Shown: positions 42,849 to 51,811 of the stretch, piece by piece
How positions within the stretch are numbered: position 1 is the first letter of the stretch
How the letters are laid out: the number at the start of each line of letters is the position of its first letter
Assembly (NCBI RefSeq): GCF_007992215.1
Contig: NZ_BJZV01000003.1
Span: forward strand, 1-64,000
Reading direction: 5' to 3'
DNA from: Methylobacterium gnaphalii
GTDB lineage: Bacteria; Pseudomonadota; Alphaproteobacteria; Rhizobiales; Beijerinckiaceae
Length of the DNA stretch: 64,000 bases
Translations under genes and position numbers: made by a program
The notes under the pieces: model-generated
Database searches by the model: none
What the model was told of the DNA's origin: nothing
The model's input: the letters and a program-made list of their open reading frames with translations, nothing else

Positions 42849-44219
42849 TTAGAACGTGCAGGCGTCGAAGGCTGGCTCGACGGATTTCTGCCAGGAGCCG
42901 TCGTAATCGGCGAGGCGGTCCTCCGCATGGGTGCGACCCGCCACGACGATTGCCTCGAGCGGTCGGAGATACATGGTCTCGTCGCGCCCGGTGCCATCGC
43001 GACGAGCGCGCGCCTGCAGACCAGCCCGACTGATCGCCAGCGCCTCGGCGGCCACCGCTCCGAGGCTCTTCCCGGCGAGCGACGTAGCGAGGCCGAGCCG
43101 CGGCGCGGTGGCGCGGGCGCATTCGCGCTCCTCGGCGCTCCATCCCTTCACGAGGTCCCAAGCTGCGTCGAGGGCGGTGGGGTCGTAGAGCAGGCCGACC
43201 CAGAAGGCGGATTGCGCGGCGATCATCGCCGGGTTGCCGACATCCGAGCCGCGCATCTCCAGGAAGCGCTTGAGGCGTACCTCTGGAAACACCGTCGAGG
43301 CGTGGTTTGCCCAGTCGGAGACGGTGGCAAACTCGCCTGGCAGCTGGTCGAGCCGCCCCTGCATCAAGTCCCGGAAAGAGGCGCCGGAGACGTCGTGATA
43401 GGTCTCGCCCCGCTTGACGAAGTACATTGGCACGTCGAGCAGCCAGTCGACATAGCCCTCGTAGCCGAACCCCTGCTCGAATGCCTGCGGGAACATGCCG
43501 GTGCGGTGGCGGTCGGTGTCGCGCCAGATCTCGGAGCGGCGCGAGAGGAAGCCGTTCGGACGGCCATCGGTGAAGGGTGAATTGGCAAAGAGTGCCGTCG
43601 CCACTGGCTGCAGGGCGAGGGAGACGCGCAGCTTCCTCACCATGTCGGCCTCGGAGGAGAAGTCGACATTGACCTGCACGGTTGCCGTGCGCAGCATCAT
43701 GTCGTGGCCGAGGCTGCCGACCTTCGGCATGTAGCCGTGCATGATGCGGTAGCGGCTCTTCGGCATCAGCGGAGTTTCTTCCCGCGTCCATTTCGGGCTC
43801 ATGCCGAGGTCGAGGAAGCCGATGCCGAGCGGGTCGGCGGCGCACATCAGGGCGTAGAGATGGGCGCGCAACTCGCTCATGGTCTTGTGCACGTCGGGCA
43901 CAGGCGCGCCGGACAGCTCGAACTGTCCGCCGGGCTCGATTGAGATGGCACCGCCGCCCCGCGTCGACGCCAGGCCGATGATGTTGCCGGCGTCGAGGAT
44001 CGGCTCCCAGCCGGTCTCGCGGCCGAAGCGTTCGAGCAGCTTCCGGATGCCCCGCTCGCCTTCATAGGGCACTGGGGTATGGGTCTCGCGGTAGAACGGT
44101 ATCGCCTCGTGCTCGGTGCCGATGGCGAATTGTTCCGGTGGTTTCTCCCCCACGGAGAACCACTCGATCAACTCGGCCCGCTTGGTGAGCGGGGTCGTGT
44201 CTGAGGTATCGCGCGCCAT
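42849..44219 (-). CDS. gshA: glutamate-cysteine ligase
   Basis: 456 residues of the GCS2/plant-and-alphaproteobacteria type. Conserved blocks: FAIGTEHEAIPFYR, ISIEPGGQFELSGAP, the DLGMSPKWTREETPLMPKSRYRIMH segments, TVQVNVDFSSEADM and LEMRGSD. The enzyme joins glutamate and cysteine with ATP, the committed step in glutathione synthesis. Glutathione also feeds formaldehyde and GST chemistry in related methylotrophs. ATG at 44219; divergent from the ArsR gene, so the 258 bases between should hold both promoters. Confidence 0.93.
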   Translation of the reverse strand: MARDTSDTTPLTKRAELIEWFSVGEKPPEQFAIGTEHEAIPFYRETHTPVPYEGERGIRKLLERFGRETGWEPILDAGNIIGLASTRGGGAISIEPGGQFELSGAPVPDVHKTMSELRAHLYALMCAADPLGIGFLDLGMSPKWTREETPLMPKSRYRIMHGYMPKVGSLGHDMMLRTATVQVNVDFSSEADMVRKLRVSLALQPVATALFANSPFTDGRPNGFLSRRSEIWRDTDRHRTGMFPQAFEQGFGYEGYVDWLLDVPMYFVKRGETYHDVSGASFRDLMQGRLDQLPGEFATVSDWANHASTVFPEVRLKRFLEMRGSDVGNPAMIAAQSAFWVGLLYDPTALDAAWDLVKGWSAEERECARATAPRLGLATSLAGKSLGAVAAEALAISRAGLQARARRDGTGRDETMYLRPLEAIVVAGRTHAEDRLADYDGSWQKSVEPAFDACTF

Positions 44220-44469
44220 GCGCCAGCTTCCCGGGACGAAACGTTCGAATGAACGGGCGAGGCGCGCGAGCCCGCAGCGTCGTGCCGCGGAAAAGACCGC
44301 GACCGGCCCGACTGAGATGTCGTGTGCTTAATCCACGGCGCAAGCCCGGACAACGTGGGGCCGTTTGCCGATGCGGCAAGGCAGTGCCGTGCCGCGAACC
44401 GTGCTCGACGGCCTTCCGGAGACCCAGAACGATACAGTGTCTTGCCGGTGCGCTGGATCGGTGCAATGA

Positions 44470-44485
44470 TCAACCATATGGTTGA
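44470..44485. promoter_or_regulatory. perfect palindrome over the ArsR start codon (probable operator)
   Basis: TCAACCATATGGTTGA is a perfect 16-base palindrome, and its ATG (44478) is the start codon of the ArsR-family gene. Position and symmetry suggest autoregulation: the homodimeric repressor would block its own transcription or translation start. The same arrangement occurs in other ArsR-SRPBCC operons as far as I recall, but that was not checked. Confidence 0.6.
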
Positions 44486-44822
44486 GTATCATCGATCCAG
44501 CCTCGACGGCGTGTTTCACGCGCTCGCAGATTCGACCCGCCGGTCGATGATCCGGCAACTCGCAGGTGGCCAGCGCACCGTGACCGAGTTGTCGCGGCCC
44601 TTCGACATGTCGCTAGCGGCCGCGTCAAAGCATGTGAAGGTTCTCGAAAGAGCCGGGCTCGTGCGGCGCGCGGTCGATGGGCGCGTTCATCGGTGTTCGC
44701 TGGAGACTGGTCCGCTGGCCGAGGCGCATGATTGGCTGCGCTCATATGAGGGCTTCTGGAACCAGCGTCTCGACGCCCTCGAAGGCCTGTTGACCTCGTC
44801 GCCAAAGCGGACCGACGGATGA
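44478..44822 (+). CDS. ArsR family (winged helix) transcriptional regulator
   Basis: 114 residues from ATG 44478, inside the palindrome; this start gives the typical N terminus MVEYHRSSLDGVFHALAD. The winged helix runs through DSTRRSMIRQLAGGQRTV, TELSRPFDMSLAAASKH and the recognition helix VKVLERAGLV. No Cys metal site is seen, so it is probably not a metal sensor. It overlaps the next gene by four bases (ATGA). The longer frame starting at 44322 would run over the divergent promoter and is not favoured. Confidence 0.9.
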   Translation: MVEYHRSSLDGVFHALADSTRRSMIRQLAGGQRTVTELSRPFDMSLAAASKHVKVLERAGLVRRAVDGRVHRCSLETGPLAEAHDWLRSYEGFWNQRLDALEGLLTSSPKRTDG

Positions 44823-45268
44823 CCGAGCGCGAGCCCGCCGTCGTCCTGACCCGAACCATCAAGGCGCCGCGCGCCGAGGTGTTTCGTGCCTGGACGGATC
44901 CGTCGCTGCTTCAGCGCTGGCTCGCCCCCGGAGCCAACGTCGTTGAATCGGCCGAGACGGATCTGCGGGTCGGTGGACGTTTCCTGCTGCGCACGCGCGG
45001 CCCGGATGGCCTGCGCCACGCTATCTCCGGCACCTACCTATCGATCGAACCCGACCGGCATCTCACGCAAACCTGGATCTACGACGGTCCTCTGGATCTG
45101 TCGGCCGGCGAAGAGACGCTGCTATCCGTCGACCTCGCAGACCTTGGCGAGGCGGTTACCGAGCTGCGCCTGACGCATCGCCGGATCACCCGGTCGGACG
45201 TGCGCGACGCCTACCGGGGCGACTGGCCGAGCTGCTTCGACAAGCTCAAGACCATTCTCGATCACTGA
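44819..45268 (+). CDS. SRPBCC/AHSA1 family protein
   Basis: 149 residues with the START-like hydrophobic-ligand fold: TRTIKAPRAEVFRAWTDPSLLQRWLAPGA is the conserved N-terminal stretch of AHSA1-type proteins, in shorter blocks. The ATGA overlap with the ArsR gene shows one operon. Pairs of ArsR regulator and SRPBCC protein are widespread, but the ligand is generally unknown. It ends 19 bases before the DUF3311 gene on the same strand, which may be part of the same transcript. Confidence 0.85.
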   Translation: MTEREPAVVLTRTIKAPRAEVFRAWTDPSLLQRWLAPGANVVESAETDLRVGGRFLLRTRGPDGLRHAISGTYLSIEPDRHLTQTWIYDGPLDLSAGEETLLSVDLADLGEAVTELRLTHRRITRSDVRDAYRGDWPSCFDKLKTILDH

Positions 45269-45287
45269 ACAGGACAAGGGAGACGCC

Positions 45288-45524
45288 ATGTCGGGGCATA
45301 TCGCCACCGCGCCGTCGCTGCGGCGGCTCGTCATAGCCTGGTTCGCCCTCGACGCTGTCTTGGCGCTCGCGCCGCCGCTCTACTGGACGATGGACGGGAA
45401 GACGACGCCGGTGCTCGGCATCCCGGCGGCCCTCTTCTACTTCCTCGCCGTCGGTCTTTGCATCACCGCGAGCTTGATCGTGGCCTGGCTCGTCGAGCCG
45501 TCAGATGAGGAGGCCGCGGCGTGA
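45288..45524 (+). CDS. DUF3311 membrane protein
   Basis: 78 residues with two membrane helices (about 12-32 and 42-66). DUF3311 proteins are encoded next to sodium:solute symporters and are thought to be small accessory subunits. Here the stop codon overlaps the GTG start of the symporter (GTGA), an arrangement that ties their expression. A good ribosome site (AAGGGAGA) precedes the ATG. Confidence 0.8.
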   Translation: MSGHIATAPSLRRLVIAWFALDAVLALAPPLYWTMDGKTTPVLGIPAALFYFLAVGLCITASLIVAWLVEPSDEEAAA

Positions 45525-47044
45525 TCGTCACTTTCGGGCTCCTGGCGCTGTTTTTCGTGGCCGTCGTCGCCGTCCTACAAAGGAGCCGCGTCAGCGACCG
45601 CGACTTCACCGACTACGCCGTTGGCGGCCGCTCGTTTGGTGCGCGCTACCAAGCCATGTCGTTTCTCAACACCTGGTACCCCGGCTCAATGTTCACGGCC
45701 TTCGGCGCACTGTCGGTGACGGCGGGCGTGATGTCGTTCTACGTACTGTCCTACTCGCTACTGACGGTGGTCCTGCTGTTTGTGTTGGCCCGGCCGGTCT
45801 GGTTGTGGGGCAAGGCGTACGATCTGCGCACGCAAGGCGACCTCTTCGCCCTGCGCTACGGAACCAAGCACATCCGCAGCATTGCCGCCGCAATCGGCAT
45901 CGTGTCCGGGCTTCCCTGGCTGGTCCTCGGCATGCAGGCTCTGGGCAACCTCTTCCAGGCGGTGTCGCTGGGATCTCTGACGTTTCCGGCGGCGGTGGTG
46001 GTCGGCGTATTGGTGATCGCATTCCGCCAGATCTGGACGGTGCGCATGGGCATGCGCGGTGTCGTCATCTCCGACTATCTCCAGGGCCTTGTTGCCTATG
46101 TCGGCGGCGGCCTGATGCTCGTCGGACTCATCGTGTGGCTCGTCGTTGCCAAGGGCAGCACACTCGCCTCGCTCGATCCCAAGATGTTCGCGATCCCCTC
46201 GTTCGGGTCGAAAGAGGGGCCGCTGTACCTGTTCGCACTGATGTTCACCGGCGCGCTGGGCGGCTGGTGTTGGCCCTATATCTTCGTGCGCCTGTTTACA
46301 GCGGACGGGGTCCGCAGCCTGAAATCCTCCGCAGCGCTCGCCGTTCCGCTGACCTTTCTGTTCGGCGTGGCCCTGCTGATCTTCGGCATGCTCGCCTCCA
46401 AGGTCCCGGAAGCGGCGGCGAAGCCCGACGATGTCTGGTTCATCGTCTCGGAGCAGGCCGGCGGTCTCGTCCTGTTGGGGCTTGCCGGTGTCGTGCTGCT
46501 GGCCGCCTCGATGGGGCACACGGACGGCAACATCCAGGCCTATGGCGCGCAACTCGCCAACGATCTCGTTGGTAACTACGTCGACCTCAACGAACGCCGA
46601 ATGATTATCGTCGCCAAGGTCGGGATGCTGGGCCTGACGCTGCTGGCATCCTGGATCGCGACGCTAACACTGCCGGCGCTCTTCTCGCTCGCGGTGCTGG
46701 CCTATCAGGGCATCATCCAGCTCAGTGTGCCGCAGTTCCTCGGCATCTTCTGGAAGCGCGGCAACTGGCAGGGCGCAGTGGGTGGCATGGTTGCGGGCTT
46801 CGTGACGGCGGTCGGCCTGGAGCTCGCTTATTCGGGCCTGCTGCCCTTCGGTTATGGCCTGACCTCCGGTTGCTTCGGCCTCGTCGTCAATCTCGCGGTC
46901 TATGTGGGTTGCGCGTTGTTGATTCCGCGCAGCGACGAGGAAGAGCGGCGAATCGAGGGGCTGTTCGCAGTCATCGCAGCCCGCGGAAGCGCAGGCGCCG
47001 TACGGAACTCAGGCTTCGTGGCCGCAGGAGCGCAGGAGACGTGA
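45521..47044 (+). CDS. sodium:solute symporter (SSS family)
   Basis: 507 residues, about 13 membrane helices, starting with GTG that overlaps the DUF3311 stop. The family signature is visible in DYAVGGRSFGARYQAMSFLNTWY and AASMGHTDGNIQAYGAQLAN. SSS proteins use the Na+ gradient to import sugars, amino acids, acetate or other small acids; the substrate cannot be read from sequence. It should work with the preceding small protein. It ends three bases before the converging rsmE gene. Confidence 0.9.
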   Translation: MIVTFGLLALFFVAVVAVLQRSRVSDRDFTDYAVGGRSFGARYQAMSFLNTWYPGSMFTAFGALSVTAGVMSFYVLSYSLLTVVLLFVLARPVWLWGKAYDLRTQGDLFALRYGTKHIRSIAAAIGIVSGLPWLVLGMQALGNLFQAVSLGSLTFPAAVVVGVLVIAFRQIWTVRMGMRGVVISDYLQGLVAYVGGGLMLVGLIVWLVVAKGSTLASLDPKMFAIPSFGSKEGPLYLFALMFTGALGGWCWPYIFVRLFTADGVRSLKSSAALAVPLTFLFGVALLIFGMLASKVPEAAAKPDDVWFIVSEQAGGLVLLGLAGVVLLAASMGHTDGNIQAYGAQLANDLVGNYVDLNERRMIIVAKVGMLGLTLLASWIATLTLPALFSLAVLAYQGIIQLSVPQFLGIFWKRGNWQGAVGGMVAGFVTAVGLELAYSGLLPFGYGLTSGCFGLVVNLAVYVGCALLIPRSDEEERRIEGLFAVIAARGSAGAVRNSGFVAAGAQET

Positions 47045-47047
47045 GCG

Positions 47048-47800
47048 TCAACGCGCGTCACCGAGCACGGCTTGGACCAGAGCCAGAACGGCGACGGCCG
47101 CAGTATCCGCGCGCAGGATGCGCGGACCCAGCGAGAGCGCAACGGTGTTGGGGCGGCCTGCGATCCGCTCGCGCTCGTCCGGGCTGAAGCCGCCCTCGGG
47201 GCCGACCAGCACGGCGAGCGGAGGCGGCGCGGCCGGATCGGCCACGGCGCGCAACGCCGCCACCGGGTCAGCGACCGGAGCGTCCTCGTCACAGAAGACC
47301 AGGAGGCGGCTAGGCTCCAGCGTGTCGAGGGCTTCTGGCAGGCGTGTTGGCTCGGCGATGTCGGGAATCGCAAGGATGCCACATTGCTCGGCCGCCTCGA
47401 TCGCGTTCGCCCGCAGACGATCGAGCTTGAGCCGTTCGCCCTGCGTATAACGTGTGAAAACTGGTCGGATCACGCCTGAGCCCATCTCCACGGCCTTCTG
47501 GGCCATGTAGTCGAGCCGGCCGGTCTTCAGTGGCGCGAAGAGATAGTGCAGGTCGGCAGGTGCCGGCTGCGGCCGGGTCTGAGCCACGAGTGCGAGATCG
47601 GCGCTCTTACGGCCATTGGGCTTGATCTCAGCGCGCCACTCGCCGTCGCGGCCGTTGAAGAGATGGACGCCGTCGCCCTCGCCCTTACGCAGGACGGTGA
47701 GAAGATAGCCGGCCTGAGCCCGTTCGAGGGGCAGCACGAGGCCCTCTCGGAGATCCGCCTCGACGTAGAGCCGGGGCGCGGTGAAGTCGTAGGCGGCCAT
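47048..47800 (-). CDS. rsmE: 16S rRNA (uracil-1498-N3)-methyltransferase
   Basis: 250 residues of the SPOUT family. The N-terminal PUA-like part (RLYVEADLREG, LRKGEGDGVHLFNG) is followed by the knotted AdoMet domain with LVGPEGGFSPDERE and LSLGPRILRADTA, the family hallmark. The enzyme methylates U1498 of 16S rRNA, late in 30S assembly. ATG at 47800. Divergent from the exported-protein gene and ubiA; ubiA and rsmE are commonly neighbours in alphaproteobacteria. Confidence 0.94.
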   Translation of the reverse strand: MAAYDFTAPRLYVEADLREGLVLPLERAQAGYLLTVLRKGEGDGVHLFNGRDGEWRAEIKPNGRKSADLALVAQTRPQPAPADLHYLFAPLKTGRLDYMAQKAVEMGSGVIRPVFTRYTQGERLKLDRLRANAIEAAEQCGILAIPDIAEPTRLPEALDTLEPSRLLVFCDEDAPVADPVAALRAVADPAAPPPLAVLVGPEGGFSPDERERIAGRPNTVALSLGPRILRADTAAVAVLALVQAVLGDAR

Positions 47801-48080
47801 TCGCCTCCCTCGCGTGGGGTTCGATGCAAGTCAACGCGGTCGACGGTGATGCGAAAAGATCACGGGCACAGGCTTTCGCTGAAGTCGGACGCATCATCCC
47901 CGTTCCGATGCCCGTGACGCGATTGCCGCCACAATCCTGTGCGGAATCGGCCGTCATCACGGTCGAAAGAGCCGTTCAGCAGGATCGGGCGCTAGGAGCG
48001 CCGGTCCGATGGAACAGCCAGAGCCGCCTGCCGAAGGGACAAGACCCACGGAAGCGGCGGGGGAGAGGGATACGAGGGTC

Positions 48081-48722
48081 ATGTCGAAGAGGATGTCGCA
48101 CGGGCTCATGTCGTCGAAGACCGCTCCGGCCGTGCTCGGGGCGCTGGGCCTTCTGCTCGCGGCAGGTCCGGCTCTCGCGCAGCAGAGCATGTTCCAGCAG
48201 ATGCCGGAGAGCGCTCCCGAGACTCCCGCGGCTGCAGCCACTCCGGCGCCCGCGACGGCAGCCCCTGCCATGTCCATGGGAATGGGTGTCCCGGCCCCGT
48301 CGCCGATGGGCACGCCCGCGGCGCGATCGGTTGGCGGACAGGGCAACGTCGATTGCAGCGCGATCCAGCACACCCTGAATGAGCGCAAAGCCCTTGTCGC
48401 CAAGGCGAATGCCGCCTCGCAGTCGAAGCAGAAGATGACCCCCGCCCAGGCCTGCTCTCTGTTCGGCAAACTCTACGCCAACGGCGTCAGCGGCATAAAG
48501 TGGATTACCGCCAACAAGGAATGGTGCTCGATCCCCGATTCCTTCTCGACGGGCTTCAAGACCGACAATGACAAGGTCGGCGGCATCAAAACCAAAGTCT
48601 GCGGAATGGCCGCGCAGGTCACGAAGATGGAAGCCCAGGCCCGCGAGGGCGGGGGCGGCGGCGGTCTGCTCGGTGGTCCCGGCCTGTCCGGCAACTTCAA
48701 GATGCCTCAAGGCGCTCTCTGA
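48081..48722 (+). CDS. exported protein of unknown function
   Basis: 213 residues from ATG 48081, a start preceded by GAGGG. A signal peptide (APAVLGALGLLLAAGPALAQ) leads to an Ala/Pro/Met-rich linker and then a conserved-looking domain (about 90-190) with four cysteines: VDCSAIQHTLNERKALVAK, AQACSLFGKLYANG, NKEWCSIPDSF and KVCGMAAQVTKM. A Gly-rich patch precedes the C terminus. Probably periplasmic, found in related bacteria, function unknown. The in-frame ATG at 48009 would add 24 polar residues before the signal. Confidence 0.7.
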   Translation: MSKRMSHGLMSSKTAPAVLGALGLLLAAGPALAQQSMFQQMPESAPETPAAAATPAPATAAPAMSMGMGVPAPSPMGTPAARSVGGQGNVDCSAIQHTLNERKALVAKANAASQSKQKMTPAQACSLFGKLYANGVSGIKWITANKEWCSIPDSFSTGFKTDNDKVGGIKTKVCGMAAQVTKMEAQAREGGGGGGLLGGPGLSGNFKMPQGAL

Positions 48723-48756
48723 GCGCTCCTTCGACGTAAGTTAGAGTATCACGTTC

Positions 48757-49713
48757 GTGCCCTCCGGCGATCTGCCACCCTCAGGTCAGGTCGCCGACGC
48801 GGTCGCTGGCCATTGGGCTGACCGCTGGGCGCCGCGCGGCTGGCGCCCATACCTGCGGCTGGCGCGGATCGAGCGGCCGATCGGCTGGTGGCTGCTGCTG
48901 CTGCCGTGCTGGTGGTCCGCTGCGCTCGCCGCGACGGCCGATGACCGCCTCTTCCCCGATCTCGCTCACCTTCTGCTGTTCCTGATCGGTGCCATCGCCA
49001 TGCGCGGGGCCGGCTCGACCTATAACGACATCGCCGACCGCGACCTCGACGCGCGCGTCGAGCGCACCCGCTCCCGCCCGCTGCCCTCCGGGCAGGTCGG
49101 CACGCGGGCTGCTGCCGCCTTCCTGGTGGCGCAGGCCTTGGTCGGCCTCTGCGTGCTGCTGCAGTTCAACAACGTCGCGAAGCTTGTGGGGCTCGCCTCT
49201 CTCGTGCCGGTGGCGATCTACCCCTTCATGAAGCGCGTGATGCCGATGCCGCAGGCGGTACTCGGCCTCGCCTTCTCTTGGGGTGCGCTGATGGGTTGGG
49301 TCGCGCTGTTCGGCCGGCTCGATCCGCCGGCGCTCTGGCTCTATGCCGGGACCATCGCCTGGGTGATTGGCTACGACACGATCTACGCGGTCCAGGACAT
49401 CGAGGATGACGAGATCGCCGGGATCAGCTCCTCGGCGCGGCTGTTTGGAAGCCGGCTCATCCCCGCCGTGGGCGTCTGCTACGCCGCCGCCGTGCTATTC
49501 ATGGTACCGGCGCTATGGCTCGCGGGAGCAGGCCTGCTCGGCTGGCTCGGTCTCGCCTTGTTTGCGGGCCATCTCGCCCGGCAGGTCCTGCGCCTGGCTC
49601 CGTGCGATGGCCTTGGCGCCTTGACCCTGTTCCGCTCGAACCGCGACGCCGGCCTGATCCTCTTCGCGGGTCTTGCAGCGGATTGCCTCTGGCAGGGTCT
49701 CGCTGGGGTCTGA
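48757..49713 (+). CDS. ubiA: 4-hydroxybenzoate polyprenyltransferase
   Basis: 318 residues, nine membrane helices. The two Asp-rich motifs that bind Mg-prenyl diphosphate are NDIADRDLDARVERTRSRP (about 90-108) and YDTIYAVQDIEDDE (near 206-219). The enzyme attaches the isoprenoid chain to 4-hydroxybenzoate, an early step of ubiquinone synthesis in the inner membrane. GTG start at 48757. Converges with the DUF6101 gene seven bases downstream. Confidence 0.94.
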   Translation: MPSGDLPPSGQVADAVAGHWADRWAPRGWRPYLRLARIERPIGWWLLLLPCWWSAALAATADDRLFPDLAHLLLFLIGAIAMRGAGSTYNDIADRDLDARVERTRSRPLPSGQVGTRAAAAFLVAQALVGLCVLLQFNNVAKLVGLASLVPVAIYPFMKRVMPMPQAVLGLAFSWGALMGWVALFGRLDPPALWLYAGTIAWVIGYDTIYAVQDIEDDEIAGISSSARLFGSRLIPAVGVCYAAAVLFMVPALWLAGAGLLGWLGLALFAGHLARQVLRLAPCDGLGALTLFRSNRDAGLILFAGLAADCLWQGLAGV

Positions 49714-49719
49714 GCCGGC

Positions 49720-50238
49720 TCAGGAACGGGCGATGATCTCGTTCTCGTTGCGGTAGATTTGCGGGCGGGCCGGCAGACGGGCGGACTTGCGACGCACGAG
49801 AAAGCGCGGGCGGCGGCCGTTGAGCAGGCCGTGGCGGCGCCGCTGGCGGGTTGTGCCCAAAGCGACCCGGCCGAGCTGGCGCGAGACCGTGCTGAGGCCG
49901 CCACCTTCGCGGATGATCATGCGCGGCAGGCCGGACTTGGCCGCGAAATCACGCCACAGGGCGACGACGTCGTCCTCACCGAACGGGCCGAGACGGCTGA
50001 GCACCTCACCCTCGGCATCGACGACGAGCAGGCTGAAGCTATCCTCGCCACCTTTGTCCGACCCGTGATCGGCGAAGCCGAGAACGATGCCCGCAGCCTC
50101 GCCGGGCAGGATCATCATGAGGGGGCTCGCCGAGAAAGCTCCGTTCGCGGCGAGGGCGACCGCGTCGACGCCGTCCTGGATCAGGTCGACCTGCACCGTG
50201 TTGGGGCAGTTCTGATCGGAGTGAGAGAAAGTCTTCAT
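49720..50238 (-). CDS. DUF6101 family protein
   Basis: 172 residues. The N-terminal part has mixed beta segments (LMMILPGEAAGIVLGFADHG, SFSLLVVDAEGEVLSRLGPF), and the C-terminal 50 residues are strongly basic (TTRQRRRHGLLNGRRPRFLV), which could bind nucleic acid or acidic lipids. Families like this are conserved in Hyphomicrobiales without a known role. ATG at 50238. The 290 bases upstream contain an inverted repeat (AAGAGCGA/TCGCTCTT, 50327-50362) ahead of the phosphatase gene. Confidence 0.75.
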   Translation of the reverse strand: MKTFSHSDQNCPNTVQVDLIQDGVDAVALAANGAFSASPLMMILPGEAAGIVLGFADHGSDKGGEDSFSLLVVDAEGEVLSRLGPFGEDDVVALWRDFAAKSGLPRMIIREGGGLSTVSRQLGRVALGTTRQRRRHGLLNGRRPRFLVRRKSARLPARPQIYRNENEIIARS

Positions 50239-50530
50239 CCTGTCGACGCCCTGTATCAGCTGGTGGTCTCTGTCGGACCGTCCGTCATGACAAGCACAAT
50301 CACGTCTGACCCCCTCAAAGTGGCTTAAGAGCGAGCGTTAAGCGATCGTAGACATCGCTCTTGCTCCGGGAATGCTCAACGGATCCTTGCGACGATTGGC
50401 GCAACTCGATCGAACCGGGTTCTGCGTGCGGCCGCCATGGGGAATGCGCCACCGTCCTTGTGACGGCAGGTGGATGCCGCCTACAACGGACTCTCGCTTC
50501 GTCCTCCCGCAGCGACAGCATCCGGATCGC

Positions 50531-51373
50531 ATGGCCGACACCGTTCTCCCTGCCGAGACGCGCGCGCTTGCCGCGTCCCTTCTGCCACGCGTGCGCGAGA
50601 CCGTCCGGGAGGCGGCGGCGCTGGCCAAGCCGTTCTTCCGCGAAGGCGCACAGACGCGCGCGAGCGTCTGGTCGAAGGCGGGCGGCTCGCCGGTCACCGA
50701 GGCCGATGTTGCCGTGGACACCTTTCTCAAGGTCCGTCTCAGCGAGATCGAACCGCGGGCGGCTTGGCTCTCGGAGGAAACCACCGACGATCCCGTTCGG
50801 ATCGACAGCGAGTGGGTCTGGATCGTCGATCCGATCGACGGCACGCGCGCCTTTCTGTCGGGACATCGCGATTGGTCGATTGCGGTGGCGCTGTTGGCAA
50901 AGGGCGAGCCGGTGATCGGCATCGTCTACGGGCCGGCTCTCGGCGCGTTCTACGAGGCGACGGCCGGCGGCGGGGCGAGCCTGAACGGCTCGCCGATCCG
51001 CGCCTCGGATGCGACAGAGCTGAACGGCATCCGCATCACCGGTCCGAAGCCTCTACAGGATCGGCTGGTGCGCGGTGCCATGAGACTCGGAAACCGTCCG
51101 GAGCTGACCCGGATCGAGCGCATCCCGTCCCTGGCTCTGCGCGTAGCGCGCATCGCAGAAGGGGTGATCGACCTCGGGCTGATCTCGGCGGATTCGCGGG
51201 ATTGGGATCTCGCCGGCGCAGATTTGATCCTGCGTGAGGCCGGCGGCATGGTCTGTGACCTGAACGGCGAGCCGGCCCGCTACAACAGGCCGGAGCCGCG
51301 ACATGGAGAGCTGATTTCGGCCCCCCTATCCCTGTGCGAGCCGGCTCTCGCAGCCCTCAGGGCTGCCGGCTGA
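50531..51373 (+). CDS. inositol monophosphatase family protein, CysQ-like
   Basis: 280 residues from ATG 50531. The metal/substrate motifs of the FIG superfamily are present: the first acidic pair in SEETTDD (Glu82, Glu83), IVDPIDGTRAF (Asp100, Asp103) and the final DWDLAGADLIL. It may hydrolyse 3'-phosphoadenosine 5'-phosphate (CysQ) or inositol phosphate; sequence alone does not decide. Its end overlaps the converging small gene at 51357 by 17 bases. Upstream in-frame codons from 50372 look non-coding. Confidence 0.87.
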   Translation: MADTVLPAETRALAASLLPRVRETVREAAALAKPFFREGAQTRASVWSKAGGSPVTEADVAVDTFLKVRLSEIEPRAAWLSEETTDDPVRIDSEWVWIVDPIDGTRAFLSGHRDWSIAVALLAKGEPVIGIVYGPALGAFYEATAGGGASLNGSPIRASDATELNGIRITGPKPLQDRLVRGAMRLGNRPELTRIERIPSLALRVARIAEGVIDLGLISADSRDWDLAGADLILREAGGMVCDLNGEPARYNRPEPRHGELISAPLSLCEPALAALRAAG

Positions 51374-51617
51374 AGCGCGGGTCGCGCCTGCCGGTTGCGG
51401 TGAGATGGATGGCGGCAGGGCTCGTGCCTAGGCGCTCGGCGATATGCCAACGCAGCTCCTGGCTGGAATGGTAGCGATAGGAGCGGTCGATCAGGTGGGT
51501 GATGTCGGATTGCGGGGCGTCGTCGAAGGCGCCTTGGCGTAGCCGCTCCACTCGGAAGGTCGCCGCATCGGTCACGGCCGAACGTCCGCTGTTACGGGGG
51601 GTGTACTCGAACTGCAT
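51357..51617 (-). CDS. small hypothetical protein
   Basis: 86 residues. The middle is rich in His/Arg/Tyr (LIDRSYRYHSSQELRWHIAERL) and looks helical; the ends are polar. A regulatory or DNA-associated role is possible but nothing is diagnostic. ATG at 51617. It overlaps the phosphatase gene by 17 bases in convergent orientation. I keep it because its composition and codon use are coding-like. Confidence 0.5.
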   Translation of the reverse strand: MQFEYTPRNSGRSAVTDAATFRVERLRQGAFDDAPQSDITHLIDRSYRYHSSQELRWHIAERLGTSPAAIHLTATGRRDPRFSRQP

Positions 51618-51776
51618 CTGTATTTTTTGCTTTTCATTCTGGGGTCGTGTTTCTCGACTGTGTCGAGATCGACCTCGTTTCTGGTTGATTGCAATGACGT
51701 TGCGATGAACATTGGACGCCGCACGGTCGGAATGCTCGGTAGCAATGGTCGAGCACCGTGAGGATCGTCGATCCGA

Positions 51777-51797
51777 TGCCGGCCTGATTGGCCGGCA
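51777..51797 (-). terminator. hairpin after the cold shock gene
   Basis: TGCCGGCC and GGCCGGCA form a perfect 8-bp stem around a 5-base loop, 15 bases beyond the stop of the cold-shock gene on the minus strand. There is no clear T run, so termination may be partial. Confidence 0.55.
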
Positions 51798-51811
51798 CCG
51801 GCGGGCAGTCG

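Noticed and set aside
42349..43845. 498-codon minus frame covering the Gly/Tyr-rich gene and part of gshA
   Set aside because: The upstream part is a frame-shifted shadow of gshA; the signal-peptide start at 42711 explains the real gene.
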